Assembly (NCBI GenBank): GCA_016648135.1
Contig: JADDOH010000137.1
Coordinates: forward strand, 62,001-126,000
Direction: 5' to 3'
Length of the DNA stretch: 64,000 nucleotides
Origin: Agrypnia vestita
Lineage: Eukaryota; Arthropoda; Insecta; Trichoptera; Phryganeidae
Below the pieces are notes generated by a model, which was not told where the DNA came from, ran no database searches, and worked only from the letters and a program-made list of their open reading frames with translations. A program made the translations under genes and the position numbers. Shown here piece by piece: positions 1-10,378 of this stretch (the first letter of the stretch is position 1; the number at the start of each line of letters is the position of its first letter).

Positions 1-160
1 AAAGTTACGATGTTGCATTTTGCTTTCCCCGCCGCCCGCACGGAATGCCTCCCGCTGTTAGACGCGACGCGGTAATAGTCAAGTCAAAGAGAGTTCTGAA
101 TCTTTTGTCAGGAAACCATGTAGCACGTCATATAGACGGCAGTGTCGTATCAATAAAGAA
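1..160. other. unassigned sequence
   Basis: A short GC-richer patch followed by AT-rich DNA. I see no ORF or repeat match here. It may include the undetected left end of the family A element that follows. Confidence 0.3.
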
Positions 161-164
161 AGAC

Positions 165-556
165 TCACATTAATTAAGATAATTTATAGAAGTCTCACAG
201 AGACGAAGCTATTTATATGAGAAACGTGTATGGAAGTCTTATATACGATGGCCCAGGGCTTACAACCTGTATTTGCTGGCCTAAGTGATCAGTCTACGAA
301 ATGCAACGTTCACCAATTCCATCGTAAGAGCATCCGCACATTACCAAAATTTTGAAAGTTGTATAAATGTTCCAAATCTGATAACCTTCTTTATATTTGA
401 TGGGACTATGTTAGAAAAATCTGTAGTCCTTCTCATGAAAGGATTATCCTTCTCATGATTAAACATAGATTTCGCATTGATGCCTCTATATTTTCTACAC
501 CGCAGTGGACGAATCCAGTAATTATGTTCTCAGAAAATACATATAAAAATATTGTT
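165..556 (+). mobile_element. Family A TIR element, copy A1 (non-autonomous DNA transposon)
   Basis: This copy shares its body with those at 7846, 16322 and 36551: the segment AAGTCTCACAGAGACGAAGC, then a conserved stretch including ATGCAACGTTCACCAATTCC. Its right end (about 510-556) is the reverse complement of the left end of the copy at 16322, so the family has terminal inverted repeats of about 45 bp beginning CAATATTTTTATATGTATTT. No coding capacity is visible. The left end is missing or too diverged to recognise. A short local duplication, CCTTCTCATGA, occurs twice near 430-460. Confidence 0.6.
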
Positions 557-1100
557 AACGATTAACATATTTATGTCTCAGGATTAATTTATTATTTTTC
601 ACACTAACTTGTACCGGAGAATGGAAATATTTATGCTGCCCTCCTTAATGAATTTGAAAGAAGTGATGATAGTAATTAATGATTTTTAACATAACCTGAT
701 GAGGATTAAATTGATGAAATAACCATCTACCAGCAATCTCGATGTTGCTATTAATGCGCTTTTACCTTAACCTGAAAATGCAATGCGGTGCGCGCTTTGG
801 AACCAAAAGATCCATTTAAGGAAATGCTGAAATATATTCTTACTCAACCAGGATACAGACGTTAAACAACAAAACCATCTTCCATGTAGAATCTGCCGCA
901 TTAAGAAGAAGACTCTTTCTATTGCTACATCATTTTTGTTACTAATACCAGGGTATATTTTGATTCCATCCTAATATGACATATTATACAAGCAACTCTT
1001 GTTATTAATATTATACTAAGACCCTTAACATACCGCATCATACATAATATTCATGGAAATTTGGAGAAAGTTACCGGTAAAAGTAAATATGGCTTGTGAA
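557..1100. other. unassigned AT-rich sequence
   Basis: No ORF of note and no match to the repeat families recognised in this window. Confidence 0.3.
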
Positions 1101-1260
1101 TTTTTTTTTAAAGTAGAGTTGCGAATACGGAATACGTCTCACATCAATATTATTGTCAAATTAAGCTAAACGCCTGTGCTATGAAAATAGGACTAACTTG
1201 CTGTTCTGAAGTGAGATTCGAACCCGCGACCTTTGGATCATGAGGCTAACCATAAGACCC
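1101..1260 (-). mobile_element. tRNA-derived SINE (family S1)
   Basis: Read on the minus strand it has a tRNA-like head with a box B motif (GGGTTCGAATCTCACTTC), then the family body (AGCAAGTTAGTCCTATTTTC, then TTTAGCTTA...), then ACGTATTCCG and a poly(A) tail, seen as T at 1101-1109 on the plus strand. Six other copies lie in the window. It needs LINE machinery in trans. Confidence 0.8.
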
Positions 1261-1424
1261 ATACGTTTGGAATCATACATTTTTCATGTCTCCGGAAGAG
1301 TTATGGTGATAGCAGATGTCTATAAGCTGGTTGTATCAACTTGGTTACTAGTAATGTTTCGTTTTTGAACTATCGATTATTGCTTTTTCCACCAATTACA
1401 AAACCACAAACAAAAAATTACTAT

Positions 1425-1622
1425 AATCCAAGTTGATACAACCGGCCCTAGCCTGTCTGTCCCAGTAACTTCGTAATTTCCAATTCGAGATGAGGCTTGA
1501 ACCCCGGGCCAGCAACCCACACCGGCCGCCTTTCCGTGAACCGCCAAAAAGATGATATAAATATATACTAGAGCTTAGCAAAGACGTAAACCAATGTCCC
1601 GTCATTTTTGGCAGGTTGTCGC
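1425..1622 (+). mobile_element. Helitron-like element, long-body variant
   Basis: It shares TGAACCCCGGGCCAGCAA, ACCGGCCG and the tail CAAAGACGTAAACCAATG with copies at 4050 and 22455. The 3' end has a CCGTC...GGCAGG near-hairpin followed by GCTAGT, matching the Helitron pattern of a hairpin just before CTRR. Confidence 0.5.
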
Positions 1623-1663
1623 TAGTTACAAATAAATAATAAATTCACAGAAAAACGTATGTG

Positions 1664-2190
1664 AAAAAGTAACACATAAAAAACAAGTTTTTATTATACT
1701 CCCTTTCTTTGTTAAATATAACAACAATTAAAGACGAATTAAAACATATAACATAACACTAAACTTACAGTAATTTAATATATTTCTAAAATGTCAGATG
1801 TTTTGAGCTTTGATAAGACACTTCATGCTGTGAAGATTAAATTCTAAAAACATTTGTCAGTCAATTTAGATTTTCGACATTCGTAGTGAAGTACCTATTA
1901 TGTATACCGACGTAATTCAAATTTAAAAATATTCCGCGACATTATCGGGCCGCCGTTGCTAATCAAACTTTTCTAATGATTTCAATTTAAAAAAACCAAT
2001 AAAATTTATATAAATCCGAAATTATACTATAATTATTAATTTTTTAACGAAAATTTGATAGATCTTCTTGATCGTCGCCACGAGTCTACTTGCCAAGTTT
2101 CAGCTCGATTGGATCACGGGAAAAGGGTCAAAAATCGATCCAAAGTTTTTTTTTACGGCAAGCCGGCAAGCAAGCAGACGCCACGAGTTA
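1664..2190 (-). mobile_element. Family B repeat, copy B1 (left arm of an inverted pair)
   Basis: On the minus strand this runs from CTCGTGGCGTCTGCTTGCTT to AGTATAATAAAAACTTG and ends near ATGTGTTAC. It is a close inverted counterpart of 4886-5415 along its whole length, apart from one block of about 45 bp near 1835-1880 present only here. Internal landmarks are TTTTCCCGTGATCCAATCGA, GGCGACGATCAAGAAGATCT and GCAACGGCGGCCCGATAA. It is non-coding. With the right arm it could form the long terminal inverted repeats of one 3.75 kb unit, but single copies elsewhere argue for independent insertions. Confidence 0.65.
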
Positions 2191-4049
2191 ATATAATTAC
2201 AGAATATATGTCAATTTAATTGTTTAAACAAAAAAAAGTGCAAAAGTATACAGAATATAGAAAAATACAATAATTTCATATAAACCCAAACCATCTCAGA
2301 GACTTAATTCGTTCGAATCAGTGCCGTACCTAACTAATAAACTAGAAAGGGAAAGCCTTGAGGCGGCATTTACAAAGGGTGAAAAATTAATGATAAAAAT
2401 AAAGGAATAAAAATCAAAAAAATATTTTGATACCTTAAACACAGAGCTCAACGTCGAGAACCATTTTGTTATCTCGTCGAGAAACTTTTTTCTAATGTTT
2501 TTATTCGAGCTCATAAAACATCTATATATATTTCTTCTATATATTTAACTTATATATAAATTATTGTTTTTTTAGATATAAAGCGGTGGCATTTTCTAGC
2601 TTAAGAGTGGCACAATTTCTAGGTACTTATATCTGCTGAAGACACGCTTCAGCAGTTATAAGTACGTTCGCTCCTAATTTGTTCTCTGAAAACGCGGTGG
2701 TATAAAATTCGGTCTCGGCTAGATAAATAATGCCTACCCAACAACTTACATAATAACGTAAAGTACTTTACTTTAAGGCGATCGTCTGGCAATGCGAGTG
2801 AATTTTTTTTTTCTCTTAGCTTTTCTTGCATTTTTGTATGAAAAGACATCAAACTTTAATTTATTCATTAAGCTGCATATATTGATAATGCGTATATATG
2901 ACAAACTATGTTTTTTAATCAGTAAATTCCCCAACCAACGTTGTTTTAAAATTTAGAAAATTGCTCCACTTTGTGAAAATTGCACACTAAAACAGCATAC
3001 CACAAAAATTACTTGTGACATGCTTTTTTCAATAATATTACAAAATAAACGATTATCCTTAATACGAAGAAAAAATATTTTTAAATCGTTCAATTAGATT
3101 TTTTTGCAATTTATGTATTAAAAAAATAATAAATTTTTTTGCTTGATTTTCAACCCTTTGAACATAATTTTTAGAAATTTTTAATTTTAATAAGTTTAAA
3201 AAGAGTAACAATTTTTAAACATTAAAAAACCAAAATTAGAGTAAATATTACTTATTTCAGCTATTTAGATATATATATATATATATATTTGAATAGTCAA
3301 GACACAGCAGCGTATTCTATCTTTAATGTAATATGTTTTTAACATTATAATATTTATAAAAAAATGAATTAAAAAAATAAAAGATGGCCGAAAAAAAAAT
3401 TATACGAAAAATTAAAAAAAACATGCATATATGTTGTTGTTCTTTCTTGTCTTTTGTCCTTCCTTGTTATTTGCTAGTTGTAGTCATTTCTTCCCCCCCA
3501 CAGCGACTATATCGTCGGCCCATCTCTTTTAAGGTCTACCTTGGTGGTTATCCATTATATTGATATAATTAAGTATATCGTTTGTTTTTAACTTTAATTT
3601 TTTTTTACTATCAACATGGCCGAATGAACAGTGCCGTGAGTAAAAAATCGACCTGTAAATATATAAGTTTATAACATTTCTTAATCTTAAATGATAAACG
3701 TATTAAACCGCGTAAATAGGGGTGGTAATAAAAATTTTTTTCGATGCATATATTTTTTGTATATGTTGTTCAAATCGATTAATCTAATTTGTTTTAAATG
3801 TAATTTTAAACTTTATAAAAAATATTGTTTTTTAATTTTTATACTTTATTGTATTTTTAAAAATTGACCTGTACAGTAATAATGTACAAGTCAAATTTTT
3901 AGTTATGGCACATCAAGGATGTTTTGTATACAGATGTCCGCTTCACTTTGTAAATGTAAATGGTGAACTTTGTTTTTTTAATCTATGTTATGTTATGTGT
4001 GCAAAAATTGTAAAGGTTTATATAATGTACGAGTATTCATATAATCAAA
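2191..4049. other. unassigned AT-rich sequence between the family B arms
   Basis: Very AT-rich, with an (AT)n run at about 3269-3290 and no ORF above about 75 codons. A patch near 2310-2370 containing GCCGTACCTAACTAATAAAC may be an eroded repeat. The tiny ORFs here lack codon structure or family resemblance. Confidence 0.4.
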
Positions 4050-4308
4050 TACAATAATGTCGTCTGTCCGTCCGTCCATTTATATGTCTGTCTGTCTGTC
4101 CGTTTGAATTCGTGGCTAAGAAAAACAAATTAAACGACCGGAGATGGGCTTGAACCCCAAACCAGCAAATCAGAACCGGCCGTCTAACGCATGTTGCTAC
4201 CGCCGACTCTCTGTGATCCGAAAAATATATACTATATACTAGGGCCTAGCAAAGACGAGAAACTAATAGTTCCGTCACTTGATGGGTTACAGTTAGTTAA
4301 AAATATTC
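4050..4308 (+). mobile_element. Helitron-like element, long-body variant
   Basis: It begins with a pyrimidine-rich GTCCGTCCGTCC / CTGTCTGTCTGTCC tract, contains the body GGAGATGGGCTTGAACCCC and ACCGGCCG, and ends GGGTTACAGTTAGT, with TCCGTCAC...GATGGG as the terminal hairpin. Same family as 1425-1622 and 22455-22720. Non-coding. Confidence 0.5.
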
Positions 4309-4885
4309 TTATTATGACTTCTTTATTGATGTCAATTGTATTGGTGTTGGTTCTAAATGTAATGGCATTATTTTATATTATGTTATATGTGTAGATACGT
4401 ACTTGTGATGGATATTAACACCTGATTGATGAAGACCATAATAAAGAGAAAAAATGATATATTGAAATCAGTATACCATTTCCCTGGCATGGAATAACTC
4501 AGGGTTCGTATCCTGTTGGAAACATTGATTTATTTTTGCTGTATATCTTTCTAATTGATTAATTTAATGTGTTTTTATTATTTACAATATTAAACATGAA
4601 GCAAGATTCAAGTGATTAATTCTCTAATTAACAACATTGAATATTGTTGGCAGACGTGTGTATAGTCGGCTTCATCAAGAACCGCAACACAAACTAATTA
4701 AGTCAGCGCCAACGCTGCTGGGCGAGAATTGTTCGTGTAATACTGTTACGCTGTGCAATGGCTCCTGAATTCCATAAATTATATTAATATTATATAGCAT
4801 TAATACGGGGTAGATCCAAAGGCGCCTTTTCTTCGTATTGATTGTACCGGGAAACTGTAAGCGTTAATAAAAAGTTTAGTGTAAA
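4309..4885. other. unassigned sequence
   Basis: A less AT-rich, repeat-free patch lies at about 4650-4760. No coding signal seen. Confidence 0.3.
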
Positions 4886-5415
4886 AAAATACTCTTTTAT
4901 TACTCCCTTTATATATATATTCTATATAACTCGTGGCGTTTGCTTTCTTGCTTGCCGTCTTGCCGTCGAAAAAACTTTGGATGGAATTTTGACCCTTTTC
5001 CCGTGATCCAATCGAGCTGAAACTTTGCAAGCAGACTCGTGGCGACGATCAAGAAGATCTATCAAATTTTTGTTAAATAATAATAATAATAATAGTATAA
5101 TTTTGGATTTTTCAAATTTTTAATAGAATTTTCAAATTGGAATCATTTCAAAAGTTTGATTACTAGCAACGGCGGCCCGATAACATCGCGGAATATTTTC
5201 TAAATTTGAATTACTCCGTCGTTATACATAATAGGTACTTCACTACACAAACCATGAAGTGTCTTATCAAAGCTCAAAACATCTGACATTTTAGAAATAT
5301 ATTAAATTACTGTAAGTTTAGTGTTATGTTATATGTTTTAATTCGTCTTTAATTGTTATTATATTTTACAAAGAAAGAGAGTATAATAAAAACTTGGTTT
5401 TTATGGGTTACTTTT
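4886..5415 (+). mobile_element. Family B repeat, copy B2 (right arm of an inverted pair)
   Basis: The left end is TTTTATTACTCCC and the right end is GTATAATAAAAACTTGGTTT followed by TTATGGGTTAC. The two ends are partly inverted (TTACTCCCTTT against AAAGAGAGTAT). Same internal landmarks as B1. Shorter copies occur at 9231, 23579 and 43104. Confidence 0.65.
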
Positions 5416-5424
5416 TTTAACAAT

Positions 5425-5535
5425 ATTTTTATTTGTATGTTGTAAGAACACAATTACTGCATTTTGTCCACATAGGGACAATCATGTGTCTCTGTATAGG
5501 AAACATGTATGGAGGTGAAAAATGTTCAGAAACTT
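5425..5535 (+). mobile_element. Family A TIR element, left-end fragment (A2)
   Basis: It retains the left terminal repeat (CAATATTTTTATTTGTATG, then AGAACACAATTACTGCATTT and TGTCCACATAGGGA) and then diverges from the other copies. It starts within a few bases of the end of B2. Confidence 0.5.
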
Positions 5536-5670
5536 TTGTGTAGTTTTCTGGGATATTCTGTCGTGTATATATGACCTCTCTGGCCGAAATTTCGGAGCCC
5601 TTTGCAGAATCCATCATCACCCCTGATGTATTAATAACAGAAATCGAATCAGTATTAAAAATTTATGTCT

Positions 5671-5840
5671 GTTTTTTTTTAAATAATTATGTGAACACGA
5701 AATACGTGTCACGTCAATACTCTTACTATTTTCAAACAAAGCTAAACACTTGTGCTATGAAAATAGGACGAATTTGCTGGTCTGGAGTGAGGTTCAAACC
5801 CGCCAGATCACGAGACGAGAGTCCTAACCACAAGATCAAC
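5671..5840 (-). mobile_element. tRNA-derived SINE (family S1)
   Basis: A minus-strand copy. The head contains GTTAGGACTCTCGTCTCG and a box B-like GGTTTGAACCTCACTCC, followed by the family body and a poly(A) tail (T at 5672-5680 on the plus strand). The plus-strand ORF across it is a by-product. Confidence 0.8.
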
Positions 5841-6845
5841 TTTATAAAAACCAATTTATCAACATACCATGAATTTCTCATTAAAATTCAAGCACGGCTT
5901 TAGATAATTACAGACGTTTCTGTACAAATATAATTTAATCTGAGAATGAAAACGATACTTGTAATACAGACATACATACACAGAATGTGGCATGTAGTAG
6001 ATTTAATTTCACAAGAAAATCATTATGTCAATTATAAGCATGTCAACCAACGTGTTATTCTATTATCCGAAGTGATAATTTTTTTTTCAATATTCTGGAA
6101 TATTGTAGCAGGAAAGCGAGAAACTATGAAACAAAAAATACACAAAAAAGAATATTTAATAAAAAACTATTTTTATGTAAAATGGCATACCGTTTCAAAT
6201 AAAGTTATTTTTAATCCGAGGCATGCTCAATCGTACGCGTCAATTAGGGGTATGTTTAGGTTAAAAAAAGTCAATAGGTAAAAATACGCCTTATTTTGTA
6301 TATTCTAATTCGTTTAATTAAACGCAAACAATCGAATACTTGTCGAATATTAAAATCAATAGATGTATAAAAAAGACTAACTACCTGAATAAAATTAAAA
6401 AGTAAAATTTCAAACTTATAACTCAAGTTTCAAAGTTTCGAGTTTTAAGTTTTTTAACCCCGAATCTATTTTAATTTAAAAACTGATTTATTTCTTCATT
6501 ATGAATATGATATCTCCAATCTAAGGCACATCGATGATTTTTTTATCAATATTTATTTTCGTGTTGTAATAATCTTAACTATCTTCATATAAAAAATAAA
6601 GAATCAGACTCAAAATTTAGTTTATATTATTTTAAGAATTATTTCTTTCCAATCCAAATTTTTGTCGTATTATATTCAAATCAAAATGCATATCAAATGA
6701 AAATAACAGTGTGTTTTAAAATTCACAATAAAACTTTTATGCGTACCGTAACATTATGAAACAATTAAATTATAGTGTTAACGTGTACATGGTTTATGTT
6801 AAGAAATTTGTAGAAATAGTTTTTATTTTGAAAAGTAAACAAAAC
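5841..6845. other. unassigned AT-rich sequence
   Basis: It contains a 111-codon open frame (5946-6281, plus) that is low-complexity, rich in Lys, Ile and Tyr, and without recognisable motif. I treat it as chance in AT-rich DNA. Confidence 0.35.
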
Positions 6846-6848
6846 AGT

Positions 6849-6899
6849 AGTTTTTTGGTATAATATTCATATTCGCGAATATAAATATACCAAAAAACT
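6849..6899. repeat. hairpin with a 14-bp perfect stem and palindromic centre
   Basis: The arms AGTTTTTTGGTATA (6849-6862) and its exact complement (6886-6899) enclose a second perfect palindrome, ATATTCGCGAATAT (6869-6882). No open frame. It may be the core of a small palindromic MITE or a cruciform-forming site. Confidence 0.6.
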
Positions 6900-7094
6900 G
6901 GTTTTCGTATTAGTATCCGCGATTTCAGATTTCATAGTATTCTGAACATCCTTAGTGTACACTGACTGGGTCTGGGTTTGATCTAGCCAACGTGGGTTTA
7001 AAAGTAAGTGTTTTAAATCTCAAAATATTCTGTAAGGAATAAATGGCATTAATGAAATATTTGCATCTTCAGTAGAAGATACAAAAAAAAATTT

Positions 7095-7300
7095 TAAAAT
7101 GCACATAGTTTTCACCATTTATATATTGAAAATATCAACATGTTTCAGGGCCAATGGTCCCTTCGTCAGGATACAAATGCATATATAAAAAAATAATACA
7201 TGGGAAATGAATAATAATTAAGAACTAACATGAAAATAAATTTAAAAGACAACTATTTGTAAAAAGGACCTGGTTATTTATTAACACTTTTTGTTATTTC
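7095..7300 (-). mobile_element. Penelope-like element terminal fragment (family P2)
   Basis: This carries the hammerhead at 7125-7176 and continues into a segment (TGGGAAATGAATAA, then CTATTTGTAAAAAGGACCTG) repeated at 10206-10330 and, more diverged, at 37640-37760. It is non-coding. It is assigned to Penelope because such ribozymes are typical of Penelope pLTRs. Confidence 0.5.
7125..7176 (-). ncRNA. hammerhead ribozyme motif, intact core
   Basis: On the minus strand: stem I strand GUAUC (7174-7170), core CUGACGA (7169-7163), stem II AGGG/CCCU (7162-7159, 7150-7147), GAAA (7146-7143), a minimal stem III CAUG (7142-7139), then UU with predicted cleavage after 7137, and the stem I return strand GAUAU (7136-7132). 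All positions of the CUGANGA...GAAA...UH consensus are met. It would process Penelope transcripts co-transcriptionally. Activity is inferred. Confidence 0.65.
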
Positions 7301-7845
7301 CAAAATTTATAATTTATCAATCTATAATTCTGCATAATTTGTATGAAAATTTTGTATGTATAACCAAAAGACGATTCGAAAATTCGGAAAATTATTACTA
7401 CTAAAATACCTCAAGTCTTTAAGTAGCAATAATTATCATTACTTAAACACAAAGTGCATTTTTATTAATTACATTAATAATGTCACCACTAAATCATTTT
7501 TCTCTTTTTGCAGAAGACAGAAATGTTTCATTAATGACATTTAATTCTCTAAATGGGCTGTTATTCGCAAAGTATGGTTGCCAATTTAAGTGGTTTTAAG
7601 ATTATTTTAGAGAACTGAGAACAATCGCTAAACAACTGTCGCTTGTGTTATTTGAAATAGTTTTGTTTAGTGTTTGTTCGGACCCAGTCAGAAGAACTCG
7701 GTGATGAGAATTCCTTCGGGCGAGAGCACCCATTCACCGAGCACGGTGCAATGAAAAACGAGCAATCCCGATACGGTAGTTTTCAATATAATTCTGCAAT
7801 ATAATATCGCACTTTTAATGAAACCAAACAATTATATTTAAGAAT
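7301..7845. other. unassigned sequence
   Basis: No coding or repeat assignment. A slightly GC-richer part lies at 7680-7760. Confidence 0.3.
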
Positions 7846-8080
7846 ATTTTTATATCTATCTATGCTATGAAAACACAATTACTATATTTTGTCCACAGAG
7901 GGATAATTATTAATTAAGATAAATTATAGAAGTATATATGGGAAACGTGCATGGAAGTGTTTATAGGATGGCTCAGTGGTTATGACCTGTATGAGCAGGC
8001 TTAAGCGGTCACTTTACACAATGCAACGTTCACTAATTCCATCCACACAAATTTTTGATAACGTGTGGATGTTCTTGCGG
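7846..8080 (+). mobile_element. Family A TIR element, left portion (A3)
   Basis: It keeps the left terminal repeat (GAATATTTTTATATCTATC..., ACACAATTACTATATTTTGT) and the body down to CACAATGCAACGTTCACTAA. It lacks the right end and passes directly into a non-LTR coding remnant, so one element interrupted or truncated the other. Confidence 0.6.
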
Positions 8081-8084
8081 TGTA

Positions 8085-8345
8085 AAAGAGTGAGGAACGA
8101 TCAAATTAGAAGTGAATGTAATACTGGCTGTAGCGTGGTAGGTAGAATAAAGAAAGGATCGCTGAGATGATTTAGCTAGGAAAGGAAAGAAAAGGATGGT
8201 TAAGAAGATATATGAGGCGAGAGTCAAAAGCAGCAGGAATAGAAGGCGTCCATGGCCCGGCATGATCAGATAATACAAAATTGGAGGATGGCCCTGTCAA
8301 AAGCCTCAGCAACCGTAGACCACGCACGTGAAGATGTCTGAATGT
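8085..8345 (+). pseudogene. non-LTR retrotransposon ORF2 C-terminal remnant (family L1a)
   Basis: Conceptual translation gives RVRNDQIRSEC, a frame break, GRIKKGSLR, then MVKKIYEARV, then a basic NRRRPWP segment. The order matches the C-terminal region of insect LINE polymerases (R(x)RN(x)DIR, GxLRWFGHVERM, YEARV, GRPR). Relatives lie at 55541 and 59601. It has several stops and frameshifts, so it is dead. The clade is not certain. Confidence 0.5.
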
Positions 8346-9145
8346 TATCGAAGCAAAAGTGGTATGCCAAGTTGGTTATTTAAAACAATGTGTTAATTAT
8401 TTTATTTATAAAATGGTCCCATAAAGAGAATTTGAAAGATTTAAAGAAATTAAATGCATTTTTTTAATCATCGTAATCAAAATTCTGACTCTTAAAAATG
8501 CTATCACGCAATGCGTCAAATGCGATGCACCCGAATACTTAATTACTGTAGCATTAAATATCACAGAAACACCTAGGCTTGAGAAAAACCTTTAAAAATC
8601 ATCCGCTAAAGTTTTATTAATATTTTAAATTTATTTGTAAATCAATGGCAGGTCCACGCTTTATCTGGGTCTGTTTAATTGAAAGAATTAATGAATACCA
8701 AAATACTTATGTGCTCGTTAGAGATGTGATTACAGTTGGGAATTCTGGAATTTCAAAAGAAGATTAAGGTTGAAATAATCCACGCGAACAGCCCTCCTAA
8801 TTAAAGTGTAATAGCTTTTAATGTCAACGAGAGCAGCGAATGTGGTGTCAATACTAACTTATTCCATTTATAATTTAGAAACGTTGTTCCAGACAATTGC
8901 GGCTGTTTCGCCAAATACGCCCACGGCAGCGATGAAGAATTTCTATTAAATGTAATAACCGGAATAACGCACAATGCACGCCGCGGGCCGTGCGCTCAAC
9001 TATGTTATTCATGTTTGATATTGATTCCGATTATTGTTATTTTCCAATTCTACTGAAATAAGGCATCCCTACTGGTAGGTAATAAATATTTTTAATGTTT
9101 CTTCAAAAAGATCAAAATGATTTTGTGATGACATCATTATCAACA
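8346..9145. other. unassigned; complex patch at 8740-9010
   Basis: The first part is AT-rich and featureless. The stretch 8740-9010 is higher in complexity, has no open frame and matches no repeat here, so it is a candidate conserved non-coding segment. Confidence 0.3.
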
Positions 9146-9596
9146 AATTACAATAATTTCATTGTCTGTCTGTCCTCGTAACTTCGTGTAACGTCCGTAA
9201 CCTTTTTGTAGCAATTTTTTTCCAAAAAGTTTTTTTTACCAAAAAATATTTTGTGGCGACGATAAAAATGATATAACAAATTTTCGTTTAAAAAATTGAT
9301 TAATATAGTATAATTTTGGATTTTTCGAAATTTTAACGGTTTTTTCAAATTGGAAACCATACAAATGAGAAAGGAGCCCGACGCGCGGAGAAGGCCCGAA
9401 ACCAGTTTCAACTAGTCTGACTCGAGCCATGGGTCCGATCAGTCGGCTATAATATGTTGATAGAATATCAAATTGGAAACGATACAAATGAGTAAGGGAG
9501 TATAATAAAAACTTGGTATTTATGGGTTACATTATTATTATTCCTTAGGAACCGACTTGTAAAAGTACCGTCATTGTTGACGAGTTACAGCTAGTC
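9146..9596 (+). mobile_element. Helitron-like element interrupted by a family B copy
   Basis: The left part (9146-9230) has TTTCATTGTCTGTCTGTCCT and GTAACGTCCGTAACC. The right part (about 9531-9596) has TTCCTTAGGAACCGAC and AAAAGTACCGTCATTGTTGA, ending TTACAGCTAGT. The two halves match the contiguous copies at 9894-10205 and 11879-12292. The family B element between them is therefore a nested insertion. The terminal ACCGTCA...TGACGAG hairpin before CTAGT fits a Helitron 3' end. Confidence 0.55.
9231..9530 (+). mobile_element. Family B repeat, copy B3 (nested)
   Basis: It contains TTGTGGCGACGATAAAAATG, TAGTATAATTTTGGATTTTT and the right terminus GGGAGTATAATAAAAACTTG followed by TTATGGGTTAC. 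A GC-rich segment at 9370-9455 is absent from other copies. Confidence 0.55.
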
Positions 9597-9647
9597 ATTA
9601 ATAAAATTAATTACAATATACTTTGTTTTCACCACTTACTTATTGAA

Positions 9648-9819
9648 GGCGGCCTCGTAACACAATGGGAATGACACTGGCTTCTAACTCCGAGGGTTCC
9701 GGGTTCGATTTCTGGTGAGGTCACAATTTAATCTATGTGATTTACTCAAGCCCGAGTGTTTTGTGATTTATTTCGCTTCTGTAATTGGGCCTCTTGGCCT
9801 GTTAAAGCCGAAAAAAAAA
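9648..9819 (+). mobile_element. tRNA-derived SINE (family S2)
   Basis: It begins GGCGGCCTCGTAACACAATG, has a box B GGGTTCGATTTCTGG, and a body with TTTACTCAAGCCCGAGTG and GGGCCTCTTGGCCTGTTAAA, ending in poly(A). The second copy is at 18266-18432 on the minus strand. It is inserted between TATTGAA and ATATCAG of the Penelope fragment. Confidence 0.75.
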
Positions 9820-9862
9820 TATCAGCATGTCTCCGGATAATAGTCCTTTCGTCAGGATATAA
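9815..9862 (-). ncRNA. decayed hammerhead ribozyme motif
   Basis: On the minus strand AUAUC, CUGACGA, an AAGGAC...AUCC stem II, GAGA in place of GAAA, CAUG, CU in place of UU, then GAUAU. Stem I is perfect, but two core changes make activity unlikely. Homologous to 7125-7176. The SINE inserted right beside stem I. Confidence 0.55.
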
Positions 9863-9893
9863 TATAATGTATATTAAGAAATTAAAAATTAAG

Positions 9894-10205
9894 GTCCCAA
9901 TTACAATAAATTCGTTGTCTTTCCGTCCGTCTGTTTGTCTGTCTGTCCATCCCCGTAACTTTTTTATAGTATTTTTTTTCCGAAAATAATTTTTTTGTAA
10001 CCAATTCAATTTCGAGTAATTTTTTTTTTCGAATAATTTCTTTTTTTGAACAATTTTATTTTTCAACATATTTTATATTTCAATATTTTTTTCGTTTTTT
10101 TTCATGATTTTTTGTATGAATTTTTTTAAAATAAAATAAATAAATTATTATTCCATGGGAACTGATATGTAAAAGTACCGTCATTTGTGACGTGTTACAG
10201 CTAGT
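9894..10205 (+). mobile_element. Helitron-like element, short-body variant
   Basis: Start CCAATTACAATAAATTCGTT, then TCTGTTTGTCTGTCTGTCC, then a T-rich centre, then AAAAGTACCGTCATTTGTGA and the end GTTACAGCTAGT. Non-coding and non-autonomous. Confidence 0.55.
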
Positions 10206-10378
10206 AAACAATAAAAAAAAATATGGGAAATGAATAAATTATTATGTACTAATATGTAAAAATTACTATTTGTAAAAAGGACCTGCTTATTTACAATATT
10301 CAATTTTCAATTAAATAAGAAAAAGTGTTAATAAAATAAGATGTTCTTATAATTGAATTTGTGTATGTTGCAATATGT

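Larger units (their letters stand above)
9597..10330 (-). mobile_element. Penelope-like fragment (family P2) split by two insertions
   Basis: Compared with 7095-7300, three pieces are collinear: 9610-9647, 9820-9893 and 10206-10330. A SINE (9648-9819) and a Helitron-like element (9894-10205) occupy the gaps. The direct comparison makes both insertion boundaries visible. Confidence 0.5.

Noticed and set aside
5571..5903. 110-codon plus-strand frame
   Set aside because: It is the antisense of a SINE (5671-5840).
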